A stretch of 53,319 nucleotides of DNA from Centipeda artemidis DSM 19719. GTDB taxonomy: Bacteria > Bacillota > Negativicutes > Selenomonadales > Selenomonadaceae. This document shows, in pieces, positions 15,376 through 24,850 of this stretch (within the stretch, counting starts at the first letter, position 1; each line of letters begins with the position of its first letter). The stretch is from positions 1 through 53,319 of the forward strand of contig NZ_KE384552.1 of assembly GCF_000426665.1 (NCBI RefSeq), written 5' to 3'. A model generated the notes under the pieces. It was not told the origin of the DNA. It ran no database searches and saw nothing but the letters and a program-made list of their open reading frames with translations. The translations under genes were made by a program, and so were the position numbers.

Positions 15376-16389
15376 TCAATGTTCGCTCGCCTTTTTCTTC
15401 TCGCGCTCGCTCACGATGTGGTTGTAAATCAGGACGAAGATGAGCAGCGCGCCCCAGATAATCTGGCGGTAGAAGTTGGAGATGCTCTCGTACATGTTGA
15501 GCCAACTCGAGATCATCTGCACGATGAGGATGGCGACGATAACGCCCTTCATATTGCCCTTTCCGCCATAGGGATCGACACCGCCAAGCACCGCGATAAG
15601 GATCGCCTCCATGACGTAGGAGGCACCGTAGTCCGCCTTTGCCGAGTTGAATCGCCCGAGCATGATGATCCCCGCTGCGGCGCTGAGGAGACCGCTCAAC
15701 ATATAGTTTGCGATATAGAGCCGCACATTGCTGAACCCTGTAAACGCCGATGCTTTGACACTCGTGCCGAGCATCCGCAGCTTGTACCCGAGCGTCGTGC
15801 GCTCCATGATAAACGCAGCCGCAGCGGCGAATACGGCGAAGATGAGGAACGGCACGGGAATGCCGAGCGGCTTTGCCGCCATCCCTTTCGCGATCTCAGG
15901 GGGGAGTCCGCCGAGTGTGCTGCCGCCCGTGAGCACGACGGCACATCCCATAAAGAGTGCCTGTGTGCCTAGTGTGGCGAGGATCGGCGTGATGCCGACG
16001 CCGCCGATGAGCAGCCCGTTGAGCGCGCCACAGAGCGTACCGAAGAGGAGTGCGAGCAGGAAAACGCAGAGGATAATCGCCGTCACGGTGCCCGCATCCG
16101 TCTCCGGTGTGACGAGCAGCGGCAGCGCCTTCGCGACGAGCACGGCGGAAAGGTTTGCAATGGCGACAACGCTGAGGTCGATGCCCGCGGTATAGAGGGT
16201 AAACGCCATCGCAATCGCGAGTAATCCAAACTCGGGGAACTGCTTGCCCATCGACTGGAAATTGTTGACGCTGAGGAAGAGCGTCCCTTTGAGTACAGTA
16301 CAGATGATAAATACCGCGAGGAAAACGATACAGAGACGCGTCAGGTTCTGATCCTTTTGCATGAGGCTTCGAATGGTCGCCATGCTCAT
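15376..16389 (-). CDS. Sugar ABC transporter permease (RbsC-like), second
   Basis: 337 aa, about nine membrane helices, in the RbsC/XylH permease family. Shows GIDLSVVAIANLSAVLVAKA early, GGSTLGGLP in the middle and AILIAVLGGVDPYGGKGNMK near the end. The last is the conserved cytoplasmic loop that meets the ATPase. The start overlaps the previous permease by 4 nt (ATGA). Works with the permease at 16386, the double ATPase at 17390 and the binding lipoprotein at 18985. Two different permeases suggest a heterodimer, as in LsrC/LsrD systems; the substrate is not known. Confidence 0.92.
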   Translation of the reverse strand: MSMATIRSLMQKDQNLTRLCIVFLAVFIICTVLKGTLFLSVNNFQSMGKQFPEFGLLAIAMAFTLYTAGIDLSVVAIANLSAVLVAKALPLLVTPETDAGTVTAIILCVFLLALLFGTLCGALNGLLIGGVGITPILATLGTQALFMGCAVVLTGGSTLGGLPPEIAKGMAAKPLGIPVPFLIFAVFAAAAAFIMERTTLGYKLRMLGTSVKASAFTGFSNVRLYIANYMLSGLLSAAAGIIMLGRFNSAKADYGASYVMEAILIAVLGGVDPYGGKGNMKGVIVAILIVQMISSWLNMYESISNFYRQIIWGALLIFVLIYNHIVSEREKKKASEH

Positions 16390-17393
16390 TCCCCTCCTTT
16401 ATCAACTTGTACGGTGAGCCGCCGCGCATTTCGTTTCATCTGGATGGCGGAGATCGCAGTGCCGATGATAATGATCGCACCGGTAAAGACCTTTTGCCAT
16501 GTGGTCGAGATGTCGAGCAGAATGAGGCTGTTGTCCACGACGGTGAGCAGCGCCATGCCGAGGAGTGCCCCGAGCACCGTCCCCTTGCCGCCCTCCATCC
16601 GGACGCCGCCGAGGACGCACGCAGCGATGACCGTCATCTCCAGTCCCTCAAGATTGTTCGGATGGACGGCTAGCAGCATGGTCGAGCGCAGGACGCCGAT
16701 CAGCCCCGCCATACAGCCGGAGAAGGCGTAGATGAAGAGAATGGTCTTAAATACGCTAAATCCCGCACGCTGCGCCGCGCGCTCGTCGCCGCCGATGGCG
16801 TAGATGCCGCGCCCGAGCATCGTACGGTTGAGAATGAACCAACCGACAAAGACGAGCAGCAGCATGAAGAGGATGCCGACGGGCATGTCGGACGTCAGCC
16901 CCGAGACGGCATTGGTCGCCGAGAACAGTTTCATCTGCCCCATCTCGTAGAGCGGCGCCGTGAGCGGGTATTCGCGCGACTTGAAGACGCCCTGCATGAT
17001 GCCGAAACAGATGCTGCTTGTCCCGAGCGTTACGATGAGCGCAGGGAACCGATAGCGCGCGATGATGAATCCGTTGACGAGCCCGACGAGGAGGCCGATG
17101 CCCATTGCCGCCGCAAAGAAGGCAATAGGATTCTCTACAACCCCATCCATACGTGAGCAGACGATGAACATCGACATGGAGGCAATCGCCGGAAAGGAGA
17201 CGTCGACGCCGCCCGTGATGATGACGAACATCTCACCGATGCAGAACATCGCAGGCACCGAAAATGCACGCACGAGGTCGACCGCGTTGTTGCCCGTGAA
17301 GAACTGCCCGCTTTTCATCTCGATGGCAATGCAGAGCAGAAACAGAACGACGGTGATATAAAATTCCGTGGATGAAAAAAATCTCTTTTTCAT
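16386..17393 (-). CDS. Sugar ABC transporter permease (RbsC-like), first
   Basis: 335 aa with the RbsC-family patches VIITGGVDVSFPAIASMSMF, NGFIIARYRFPALIVTLGT and CVLGGVRMEGGKGTV. About nine to ten hydrophobic segments. The ATG overlaps the ATPase stop (17390-17393) and its own stop overlaps the next permease, so the three are translationally coupled. Together with 15376-16389 it forms the membrane channel. Closest by pattern to rhamnose/AI-2/ribose permeases. Confidence 0.92.
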   Translation of the reverse strand: MKKRFFSSTEFYITVVLFLLCIAIEMKSGQFFTGNNAVDLVRAFSVPAMFCIGEMFVIITGGVDVSFPAIASMSMFIVCSRMDGVVENPIAFFAAAMGIGLLVGLVNGFIIARYRFPALIVTLGTSSICFGIMQGVFKSREYPLTAPLYEMGQMKLFSATNAVSGLTSDMPVGILFMLLLVFVGWFILNRTMLGRGIYAIGGDERAAQRAGFSVFKTILFIYAFSGCMAGLIGVLRSTMLLAVHPNNLEGLEMTVIAACVLGGVRMEGGKGTVLGALLGMALLTVVDNSLILLDISTTWQKVFTGAIIIIGTAISAIQMKRNARRLTVQVDKGGE

Positions 17394-18892
17394 GCCGTTT
17401 CCCCTCCTTCGTGTGCAAGTCCCGCGAGTTTGCTCTCGGTGAGCCCCGCCGTATCGAGCACGGCGGATAGACGCCCCGCACGCATCACCATGACGCGGTT
17501 GCAGTTCATGAGCACCTCCGGCAGGTCGTCGGAGATGATGAGCACGGTCAGTCCCGCACGCGCGAGTCGTTTGATGAGCTCATAGATGTCGAACTTTGCG
17601 CCGATGTCAACACCGACGGTCGGTCCGTTGAGGATGAGTACCCGCAGATCAAGCGCAAGCCATTTGGCGAGGACGCATTTCTGCTGATTGCCGCCCGAAA
17701 GCGTCCCGACATTGTCATGGATGTCGTGGAGAGCGATGGAGAGTTCCTTTGTCCAATGATGCGCCATCGCATCGATCTTGCCCCGATCCACAGCGCCGAA
17801 CGCATTCGCAAAGGTCTCCCATTTGGTGGCGGATATGTTGTCGGCGATCGGCTGGCGCAGGAAAAGCCCCTCCGTCACACGATCGGACGGCAGATAGCCG
17901 ATCCCGTGTGCGATGGCATCACGGATGGAGTGGATCGTCACCTTCTCCCCATGGATACGAATCTCACCGGTCTCGGCGGCATGACGTCCGAACAGGGTCT
18001 CGGCGAGCTCCGTGCGCCCCGATCCGAGCAGTCCCGTAATGCCGACGATCTCGCCGCGCCTGAGGCTAAAGCTCACGTCCCGGAACCCGCCTGCAAGCCC
18101 CAGCCGGTGCACCTCCAGCACGGCAGGAGCGTCCTTTTCCTCGTAGGTAAACGGCTGCGCAACGATCTCGCGCCCCGTCATATAGAGTGTGAACTTATCT
18201 TGATCGAGCTCTTTCGTATCGCCCGACGCAGCGTTGCGCCCGCTGCGGAAGATGGTGTAGCGCTCGGCAATCTCAAAGACCTCGTCGAGCTTGTGCGAGA
18301 CGAATAGGACGGCGATGCCGCGCGACTGGAGCTCCCGGATGAGGCCGAAGAGTGTCCTTACCTCTTTCTTCGTGAGCCCTGTCGTCGGCTCATCCATGAT
18401 GATGAGCTTTGCATCGTTCAGCAGCGCTCGGCTGATGGCAATCATCTGCCGCATGCCGAACGTCAAATTCTCCACGAGCTCGTTGAGGTCGAGTTCGAGG
18501 TGTACCTTCGAGAGGGCGGCGCGGGCAATGTCGCGCATGCGTGCGCGGCTGACAAGTTTGCGCCCGCTTGCGACCTCCATGTTGAGCGCGAGATTTTCCA
18601 TAACCGTGAGGTTCGGGAAGAGAGAGAGATCCTGATAGATGACCTGTATCCCCTTGGCGATCGCGAGCTGCGGCGTCATGCGCTCATGGCGCTCCCCGTC
18701 GATCTCGATATACCCCGCGTCCGGCGTATAAAATCCCGAGATGATGTTGATGATCGTGGATTTCCCGCAGCCGTTCTCGCCGGCAAGACAGTGTACCTCC
18801 CCTTTTCGAATGTCGAGACTGACCCCGTCGAGCGCCTTGACACCGCCGAAATACTTTTTGATGCCCGCCGCCCTGAGCATATACTCTGACAC
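17390..18892 (-). CDS. Sugar ABC transporter ATP-binding protein with two ATPase domains (RbsA/MglA-like)
   Basis: 500 aa, duplicated ATPase. First domain: Walker A GENGCGKST, signature in LTFGMRQMIAISRALL, Walker B IIMDEPTTGL. Second domain: GITGLLGSGRTEL in place of a normal Walker A, signature LSGGNQQKCVLAKWL, then ILNGPTVGVDIGAK. An altered C-terminal P-loop and an N-terminal intact one are usual for RbsA relatives. Start taken as GTG 18890-18892 (GGAGG eight bases upstream); the frame stays open to 18928 and a later ATG (MLRAAG) is possible. Part of the lacI-led operon. Confidence 0.93.
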   Translation of the reverse strand: MSEYMLRAAGIKKYFGGVKALDGVSLDIRKGEVHCLAGENGCGKSTIINIISGFYTPDAGYIEIDGERHERMTPQLAIAKGIQVIYQDLSLFPNLTVMENLALNMEVASGRKLVSRARMRDIARAALSKVHLELDLNELVENLTFGMRQMIAISRALLNDAKLIIMDEPTTGLTKKEVRTLFGLIRELQSRGIAVLFVSHKLDEVFEIAERYTIFRSGRNAASGDTKELDQDKFTLYMTGREIVAQPFTYEEKDAPAVLEVHRLGLAGGFRDVSFSLRRGEIVGITGLLGSGRTELAETLFGRHAAETGEIRIHGEKVTIHSIRDAIAHGIGYLPSDRVTEGLFLRQPIADNISATKWETFANAFGAVDRGKIDAMAHHWTKELSIALHDIHDNVGTLSGGNQQKCVLAKWLALDLRVLILNGPTVGVDIGAKFDIYELIKRLARAGLTVLIISDDLPEVLMNCNRVMVMRAGRLSAVLDTAGLTESKLAGLAHEGGETA

Positions 18893-18984
18893 GTACGCCC
18901 CCTCCTCACATATAGATAGAATCAGCAAGAGCGCAGAAGGCGCCGGATAGGGCCTGCCGCGCTCTCACTCTCAATGGCTGACGC

Positions 18985-20070
18985 TTAGAAATTATAGTTG
19001 TCCACGTTGTCCTTGTTGATCGCGATCCAGCCCGCGCCCATAAAGAGATGCGGGTTCTCCTTGCTCACGATCAGCTTGCTGTAGGATTTGAGCCCGAGAT
19101 CGGTGCCGTTCTCAATGGCTTTGCCCTCGAGCACGCGGCGTGCCATAACGCACATCGCATAGCCGGCTTCGGCAGGATCCCAGAGTGTGATATAGGAGAG
19201 TGAGCCGTCCTTGATGAGCGCGCGGCACTCGTTCGGCATGCCCGTACCGACGACGAACACCTTGCCCTTGAGTCCCAGTTCATTGATCGCGCGCGCAACG
19301 CCCGGCGTATCCATCGAGCTCGTACCGACGAAGCCCGTCACCTCGGGATGGGACTTGAGGACTTCCTTAGCGACCTGATAGGCTTTCTCGGAGTTGTTCT
19401 CCGACTCGACGCGCTTGGGGTTGTCGAGGAGCTTCAGCCCGGGGTACTTTGCCTCCTGCTCGGCAACGGCGCCGTTCGCCCACTCGTTCTGCGAGGCATT
19501 CGTCAAATGTGCGACCATGGTCGTGTAGATGCCCTTGCCGCCCATCGACTCCTGGAGTTTATCCATGATGAACGCACCGTAGCCCGCGTTGTTGAATGCC
19601 TCGAGGTCATAGTCCACGTTCTTGCAGGTGGAGCCCTCATGCGTGATGACGATGATCCCCTTGTCGCGCGCTTCTTTCAGCACGGGGTCACACGCCGCCG
19701 GGTCGACCGGAACAACGCAGAGCGCCTGAATGTCCTGATTGATGACGTCCTGAATGACCTGCACCTGCTGTGCGGCATCCGTCGCGACGGGGCCCTTTTG
19801 GTACGCGTTGATGCCGGTATCGGCGGCAAACTGATTGACGCCCTCCTCCATCCGCGCGAACCATCCGTTCGAGGAGTCCTTGACAACGACCGCGATCTTC
19901 CAGTCCTTCTTGTCTCCCTGTTTAGCGGCGTCCGTCGCATCGACCACCTGCTTGACCTCGCTGCCGGAGGAAGCGGTCTGCTTACCGCCGTCTCCGCCGC
20001 CGCAGCCCATAACGCCCAGACAGAGCATCAGCCCTGCCGCGACGGCGGCGAATTTCTTTGATCCCTTCAT
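18985..20070 (-). CDS. Sugar-binding lipoprotein of the ABC importer (RbsB/LsrB/RhaS group)
   Basis: 361 aa with lipobox GVMGC (Cys23), then a mature domain starting KIAVVVKDSSNGWFARMEEG. Type I periplasmic binding fold with VVPVDPAACDPVLKEARDKG, VITHEGSTCKNVDYDLEAF, GTSSMDTPGVARAINELGL and ITLWDPAEAGYAM. The HEGS..NVDYD block and LWDP pattern recall the rhamnose/autoinducer-2 binding group more than plain ribose RbsB. Ligand is inferred only to class. Directly upstream of its ATPase and downstream of the RbsD-like gene. Confidence 0.9.
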   Translation of the reverse strand: MKGSKKFAAVAAGLMLCLGVMGCGGGDGGKQTASSGSEVKQVVDATDAAKQGDKKDWKIAVVVKDSSNGWFARMEEGVNQFAADTGINAYQKGPVATDAAQQVQVIQDVINQDIQALCVVPVDPAACDPVLKEARDKGIIVITHEGSTCKNVDYDLEAFNNAGYGAFIMDKLQESMGGKGIYTTMVAHLTNASQNEWANGAVAEQEAKYPGLKLLDNPKRVESENNSEKAYQVAKEVLKSHPEVTGFVGTSSMDTPGVARAINELGLKGKVFVVGTGMPNECRALIKDGSLSYITLWDPAEAGYAMCVMARRVLEGKAIENGTDLGLKSYSKLIVSKENPHLFMGAGWIAINKDNVDNYNF

Positions 20071-20100
20071 GAAAATTCTCCTTTCAGCACTCGTCGGCGC

Positions 20101-20547
20101 TTACATAACGCCTTTTTGTAAGATCACACAGCCGTACGGCCGGCGTTCCCCTGTGGAAATGGTGACAAAGGCGGTCTTTGCCTTGTCGTAGAAACTGAAA
20201 CGATCGATGAAGCCGACGCAGGATTGCCCCTTCGGCTCGTTCTTTTCGACGGCGGCGATGAACTCATCCCATACGGCGGGACGTCCGATTTCGGCGCGTT
20301 TTTCCTCCATCACGTCCATGATGAGCACGGGATGTTCCACATATTCGGTGTCGAGCGGCATGAGCTGCAGGATTGCATCCAGCATTGCAGCCGCGCCGAT
20401 GCCGTCCGCATCAACAGTGATGCCGTCCCGTGCCATCGAAACGGAGGGATAAAAATCATCCGCGATGACGACGAGATCTCCATGCCCCATATCCGCAAGC
20501 GCTTTGAGCAGCGTCGGACTGATACACGACGGAATACCTTTTAACAT
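20101..20547 (-). CDS. RbsD/FucU-family sugar mutarotase
   Basis: 148 aa from ATG 20545-20547 (AGGAGG upstream; a longer frame to 20751 is a shadow). MLKGIPSCISPTLLKALADM, GHGDLVVIADDFYPS with the family histidine, and PYGCVILQKGVM at the end are RbsD/FucU signatures. FucU-like length. These decameric enzymes interconvert anomers of ribose, fucose or related sugars after uptake. It lies between the SIS gene and the importer and thus handles the same sugar. Confidence 0.9.
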   Translation of the reverse strand: MLKGIPSCISPTLLKALADMGHGDLVVIADDFYPSVSMARDGITVDADGIGAAAMLDAILQLMPLDTEYVEHPVLIMDVMEEKRAEIGRPAVWDEFIAAVEKNEPKGQSCVGFIDRFSFYDKAKTAFVTISTGERRPYGCVILQKGVM

Positions 20548-20566
20548 AGATAGACCTCCTTTGCTC

Positions 20567-21130
20567 TCACTCGATATTGCGGTGGCGCGACTCCATGGTC
20601 TCCGGCGTCTGCCCCAGCCGCTCAGCCAGCATGATGATAATGATGTCAAACAGCAGGAAGAGATGCTGCTCGAATAAATTGCCCATCGGCTGTTCCGACG
20701 GCACGGTGCGCGGATCCGTCCCTTTATAGACGGCGGCGGGAACGAACACACAGCATTCCGCCGCCCGCGGCGTCCGCTCCTCCGGGGCGCCCGTAATGAC
20801 GAGCCGGCGCGCGCCGGTATGCTCCGCCCTATCGAGCAGATAGTCGATGTGCCCGATCCTGCCGGAGCCGTTCACCACGAGGAACAGATCGCCCGCGTGC
20901 ATCCCCGGCGTCGTGTCGTCCCACAGCCAATGCACTTCTTTGCCGAGATGCATGAGCCGCATGGCAAAGCTGCGTGCTGCAATCCCCTCGCGCCCCGCGC
21001 CCGCCACAAAGATGCGGCGTGCCGCGCACAGCTCCTCGAGGAGCGCTGCAAGATCGTCTTCACTCTGTGCTGTAAAGACCTGTTCATGCTCGTGGAGCAC
21101 ACGACGGTAAAGTTCTTCATAACGCTGCAT
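20567..21130 (-). CDS. SIS-domain sugar isomerase, 6-phospho-3-hexuloisomerase-like
   Basis: 187 aa. One sugar-isomerase (SIS) domain: RIFVAGAGREGIAARSFAMR, LVVNGSGRIGHIDYLLDRAE, and the PHI-like end with MGNLFEQHLFLLFDIIIIML. Length and these blocks match 6-phospho-3-hexuloisomerase (fructose-6-P from 3-hexulose-6-P). No hexulose-phosphate synthase is nearby, so the true substrate may be another ketose phosphate. Start ATG 21128-21130 overlaps the lacI gene end by 14 nt and has GGAGG upstream. Confidence 0.85.
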   Translation of the reverse strand: MQRYEELYRRVLHEHEQVFTAQSEDDLAALLEELCAARRIFVAGAGREGIAARSFAMRLMHLGKEVHWLWDDTTPGMHAGDLFLVVNGSGRIGHIDYLLDRAEHTGARRLVITGAPEERTPRAAECCVFVPAAVYKGTDPRTVPSEQPMGNLFEQHLFLLFDIIIIMLAERLGQTPETMESRHRNIE

Positions 21131-22154
21131 TGGGGCCTCCCCTCCATTTCTCAGAACCGCGCAGAATGAGCTCCGTCGGGATAAAGATCTCCTCCCTGCC
21201 CGTATCCGCGCTGCTTTGCATCCGCCGCACGAGCAATTTGACAGCGTCCCGCCCCATACGGCAGGTATCGCGGTCAACCACGCTCAGCGGGATGCCCGCC
21301 CAGCGGAGGAGGTCGATGTCGTCAAACCCGATCAGCGAGACATCGCTGCCGAGCCGCAGCCCCGTCTCCGTGAAGTAGCGCACGCAGCCGAGCGAGGTCA
21401 TATTGTTCGCGGAAAAAATCGCCGTCGGCGGTTCCTCCTGCTCCATGAGCATGTGCATCGCCTCATAGGCACGCTCCTGGTGGAAGTCGCCCTGCGCGAT
21501 ATAGCGTTCCTCCAAGGGGATGCCCCACTTCGAGAGTGCGGCCGCGTATCCCTGCCGGCGTTCGCTGCCGGGGCGGGAGTCCTCCGGGCCGCTGATCGTC
21601 GCGATGCGTCGGTGCCCCTCGCCGATCAGGCACTCCACTGCCGCCATCGCCCCGCGGAAGTCCTCGGAGAACACCCCGTCGAACCTGCCGTGCCTGAGGC
21701 TGCGGTCGACCAGTACAACGGGAACATGCTCTGTCTCAAAAGCGGTCAGCGCGCGGCACAGCGACTCGCTGCCCGCCTCTACGGGAATGACGAGCATCCC
21801 GCTCATGCGCTCTGCGCGCATAGACTCGAGAAAGCGGCGCTCCTTCTCCGCGCTGTCCTCGGTACTGCACAAAAAGATGTTGTACCCGTGTTTGTCCGCC
21901 GCATCGGTGATGCCGCGCAGCAGATGCGTGAAAAACGGGTTCTCAATATCGGGTACAAGAAAGCCGATGCTGCCCGTATCGCCCGTACTGAGCTTGCGCG
22001 CCACCGCATTCGGCGTATAGTCGAGCTCCGCAATCGCCTTGACCACACGGCTCTTCGTGGTCTCACGCACATACGGGCTGCCGTTCATCACGCGTGAAAC
22101 GGTCGCAGAGGAGACGCGCGCCTTTTTTGCCACGTCGTAAATGTTGACCCCCAC
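21117..22154 (-). CDS. LacI-family transcriptional regulator
   Basis: 345 aa. N-terminal helix-turn-helix NIYDVAKKARVSSATVSRVM and hinge helix NAVARKLS, then a periplasmic-binding-like ligand domain. GTG start at 22152-22154 with AAGGAG upstream. First gene of the operon lacI-SIS-RbsD-ABC. A perfect-style operator (22186-22199) lies right behind its own promoter, so it very likely represses its own operon until the sugar or its phosphate binds. It may also control the deoC operon, though no copy of this operator was seen there. Confidence 0.93.
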   Translation of the reverse strand: MGVNIYDVAKKARVSSATVSRVMNGSPYVRETTKSRVVKAIAELDYTPNAVARKLSTGDTGSIGFLVPDIENPFFTHLLRGITDAADKHGYNIFLCSTEDSAEKERRFLESMRAERMSGMLVIPVEAGSESLCRALTAFETEHVPVVLVDRSLRHGRFDGVFSEDFRGAMAAVECLIGEGHRRIATISGPEDSRPGSERRQGYAAALSKWGIPLEERYIAQGDFHQERAYEAMHMLMEQEEPPTAIFSANNMTSLGCVRYFTETGLRLGSDVSLIGFDDIDLLRWAGIPLSVVDRDTCRMGRDAVKLLVRRMQSSADTGREEIFIPTELILRGSEKWRGGPNAAL

Positions 22155-22185
22155 AATAACCGCTCCTTACCGTTGCCCTCTTTCC

Positions 22186-22199
22186 TGTAACCGATTACA
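22186..22199. promoter_or_regulatory. LacI-family operator
   Basis: TGTAACCGATTACA, a palindrome with central CG (TGTAAnCGnTTACA). It starts 5 bp downstream of the -10 box of the lacI operon promoter, a standard repression position. Confidence 0.75.
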
Positions 22200-22204
22200 A
22201 TTTT

Positions 22205-22233
22205 AGTCTATTTTATTTCTTGCAAATTGTCAA
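22205..22233 (-). promoter_or_regulatory. Promoter of the lacI-ABC operon
   Basis: Minus strand: -35 TTGACA (22228-22233), 17-bp spacer, -10 TAGACT (22205-22210). Confidence 0.7.
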
Positions 22234-22263
22234 TATATTTTTATATTACTTTCCATGTAATTT

Positions 22264-23883
22264 TCATATACTCGTATTGGAAGGAGATTCATCCCGCAGA
22301 ATCCGTGCCTCCTTCTCAACGGAGAGCGCCGTCCGGTACCGATCGATGAATCGGTCGTACCCCGCGGCGCCCGCAGGATCCGGCACGCAGACAGACGTTC
22401 GCGCCGTACCGAAGACGACATTGTCGAGGAAGTCCGGCAGCGTCCGCCCCTCCCGCGCACAGAGAGCAAAGACGGCGAGTACCGCCATGCCCCACGGACC
22501 GCCCTCATGTGCCGTCTCCATGACGGCAATGGGCACGTTCAATGCATCCGCGAGGATTTGCTGCGCGACGACGGGTGTTTTGAAGAGACCGCCGTGCGCA
22601 ATCATGCGCGTCGGGCTGACGCCCTCTTCCCGGACCAGGATCTCCATGCCGATCCGCAGCGGCGCAAACGCCGCGTAGAGCTGCGCCCGCATGAAGTTCG
22701 GCAGTGTAAACCGGCTGTGCGGCGTGCGGACAAAGAGCGGCCGCCCTTCGCGCACCTCCGTGATATGTTCGCCCGAGAGACAGGCATAGTTCAAGAGGTC
22801 GCCCGCATCCATATCCCCTATTCCTGCTGCGGCAAAGAGTTTTTGATAGAGATCGTCCGGTGTGAGCGCGGTGCCGATCGCTGCGGCAAACGAGCCAAAC
22901 AGTGCCGCCCATGCGTTAATGTCCGAAGAGCAGTTGTTCGTATGCACCATCGCAACGGGCGCACCGTCGGGCGTCATAACGATGTCGATGTCCTTATGCG
23001 CCTTGCGCAGCGGTGTCTCGAGGACGTTCATGGAGAACGCCGAGGTTCCGACGGAGATATTCCCCGTGCCCCTGCGCACGGCATTTGCCGCAACCATGCC
23101 CGTCCCGGCATCGCCCTCGGGCGGCGCCATCCGGCTGCCCGCGCGAAGCCGCCCGCTCGGATCGAGAAGCGCCGCGCCGTGCGGTGTCAGCGTTCCGGCA
23201 GGCTCCCCTGCACGCAGAACGCGCGGCAGGATATCCGCAATGTCCCACGGGAGCGCTTTCACCGCCGCAAGGCATCGAAAGGTCTCCAGCATACTGCCGT
23301 CATAGGTGCCGCTCTCCGCATCGACGGGGAACATGCCGGACGCGTCGCCGATGCCGAGCACCCGCTCTCCCGAGAGCTGCCAATGTATATAGCCCGCGAG
23401 GGTCGTTAGGAAGCCGATTTCCCCTACATGCGATTCGCCCGAGAGAACGGCATGATAGAGATGCGCGATGCTCCAGCGCTGCGGGATATGAAAGAGGAAA
23501 TACTCCGTAAGCGTATCCGCAGCCTGTGCCGTGATATTGTTCCGCCATGTGCGGAAGGGAGCGAGCTGACGCCCATCGCGGTCAAAGGCAAGATAGCCGT
23601 GCATCATGCCGCTGATCCCGACCGCGTCGATGCGCGTGAGCGGCGTTCCATAACGCGCCTGCACATCTGCCGCGAGCGCCGCATAGGCAGCGCGTACCCC
23701 TTCCCATGCCGTATTTAGGTCATACGTCCAGATACCGTTTTCTAGACGGTTCTCCCATGTATAGCTGCCGCGCGCAAGGACGCGGCAGTTCATATCCGTA
23801 AGAACCGCCTTGATCCGCGTCGAGCCAAGCTCCAGACCGAGCGCCGTTTCACCTGCGGCAATCGCCGCACGATGCGCGTCCAT
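22264..23883 (-). CDS. FGGY-family carbohydrate kinase
   Basis: 539 aa from ATG 23881-23883, with GGAGG a few bases upstream. N-terminal ATP-grasp-like phosphate loop LGLELGSTRIKAVLTDM, sugar-side motif AVGISGMMHGYLAF, RTWRNNIT, then GTGNISVGTSAFSMN and MIAHGGLFKTPVVAQQILAD in the C-terminal half, as in ribulokinase/xylulokinase relatives. Adds phosphate from ATP to a sugar or sugar alcohol. Third gene of the deoC operon. I cannot tell the sugar; the length and WRNN block are nearer to the araB-like group than to glycerol kinase. Confidence 0.9.
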   Translation of the reverse strand: MDAHRAAIAAGETALGLELGSTRIKAVLTDMNCRVLARGSYTWENRLENGIWTYDLNTAWEGVRAAYAALAADVQARYGTPLTRIDAVGISGMMHGYLAFDRDGRQLAPFRTWRNNITAQAADTLTEYFLFHIPQRWSIAHLYHAVLSGESHVGEIGFLTTLAGYIHWQLSGERVLGIGDASGMFPVDAESGTYDGSMLETFRCLAAVKALPWDIADILPRVLRAGEPAGTLTPHGAALLDPSGRLRAGSRMAPPEGDAGTGMVAANAVRRGTGNISVGTSAFSMNVLETPLRKAHKDIDIVMTPDGAPVAMVHTNNCSSDINAWAALFGSFAAAIGTALTPDDLYQKLFAAAGIGDMDAGDLLNYACLSGEHITEVREGRPLFVRTPHSRFTLPNFMRAQLYAAFAPLRIGMEILVREEGVSPTRMIAHGGLFKTPVVAQQILADALNVPIAVMETAHEGGPWGMAVLAVFALCAREGRTLPDFLDNVVFGTARTSVCVPDPAGAAGYDRFIDRYRTALSVEKEARILRDESPSNTSI

Positions 23884-23896
23884 GATGCCCTCCTTT

Positions 23897-24841
23897 CTAG
23901 GAACGTGTGTCAAAGGAAAGCGGTGCATGAGACGCAATGAACGTCTCCACCGCATCCTTCGCCGGATAGGACATCTGCGTCCCCTTCGCCGTAACGCTCA
24001 GCGCGGCAAAGGCGCTCGCCGTCTGCATCGCCGCCCGTACGTCCCCGTGCCGCACATAACAGCCAGCGAAACATCCGATAAACGCATCTCCCGCCCCCGA
24101 GGTATCAACGGCAGCAACCTTGTACGCCTCCAGGCGGTATGTCTCCCCGCCCGTCATCCAAAGGCTCCCGCGTCCGCCCATTGTGACAATGACGTTCTTC
24201 AGTCCCCGTGCAAGCAAGGTCTCGGCTGCACGCTCGATCTCCTCAACGGTCTCCGCGGGCATTCCCGTGAGGATCGCAAGCTCCGTCTCGTTCGGCACGA
24301 AGAAATCGCACGCGCACACCTTCTCTATGGAGAGATCCTTCGTCGCGGGGGCAGGATTCAGCAGGACGGGGATGCCGTGTTTCTGCCCGAAATCGATGGC
24401 ATAGTAAACGGTTTCAAGAGGAATCTCGAGCTGCAGCAGGATCATGCCGCATTTTTTCAGATCTGCCTCCGCCTCGTCGATGTCACGCGGCAGAAGGCGG
24501 TTGTTCGCGCCTTTGATGATCAGGATGCTGTTCTGTCCGCTGCGGTCGACAAAGATGGGTGCAACACCGCTCGAGCCCTCCGTTTTCCGCACATAGGTTG
24601 TGTTGACCCCGCACGCCTTAAAGTTTGCAATCGTGTTGTCAGCAAAGATATCGCTGCCGACCTTTGTCACCATCCACACGTCCGCATCGTACTTCGCGGC
24701 AGCGACCGCTTGATTCGCGCCCTTGCCGCCGCAGCCGAGTGCAAAGTCCGGCGCCTCAAGCGTCTCGCCGGGCGCCGGCATCCGATCAATATACGCGGTC
24801 AGATCCACCATGTTCGAGCCGATGACTGCGATCCTCATCAT
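23897..24841 (-). CDS. Ribokinase-family sugar kinase (ribokinase or deoxyribokinase)
   Basis: 314 aa, PfkB fold. GSNMVDLTAYIDRMPAPGET at the start, glycine-rich GCGGKGANQAVAAAK, and the catalytic-base block DTSGAGDAFIG near the end. Ribosome site GGAGGGATAC before ATG 24839-24841. Co-transcribed with deoC, 9 bp apart. Being next to deoxyribose-phosphate aldolase makes 2-deoxyribose a reasonable substrate (as for DeoK), with ribose the default for the family. Confidence 0.9.
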   Translation of the reverse strand: MMRIAVIGSNMVDLTAYIDRMPAPGETLEAPDFALGCGGKGANQAVAAAKYDADVWMVTKVGSDIFADNTIANFKACGVNTTYVRKTEGSSGVAPIFVDRSGQNSILIIKGANNRLLPRDIDEAEADLKKCGMILLQLEIPLETVYYAIDFGQKHGIPVLLNPAPATKDLSIEKVCACDFFVPNETELAILTGMPAETVEEIERAAETLLARGLKNVIVTMGGRGSLWMTGGETYRLEAYKVAAVDTSGAGDAFIGCFAGCYVRHGDVRAAMQTASAFAALSVTAKGTQMSYPAKDAVETFIASHAPLSFDTRS

Positions 24842-24850
24842 GTATCCCTC

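Noticed and set aside
13231-20070. ChvE-like lipoprotein as part of the downstream-numbered sugar ABC operon
   Set aside because: It has its own promoter and lies beyond the operon terminator at 15233-15272, with two other genes between; functional link is possible but not an operon.
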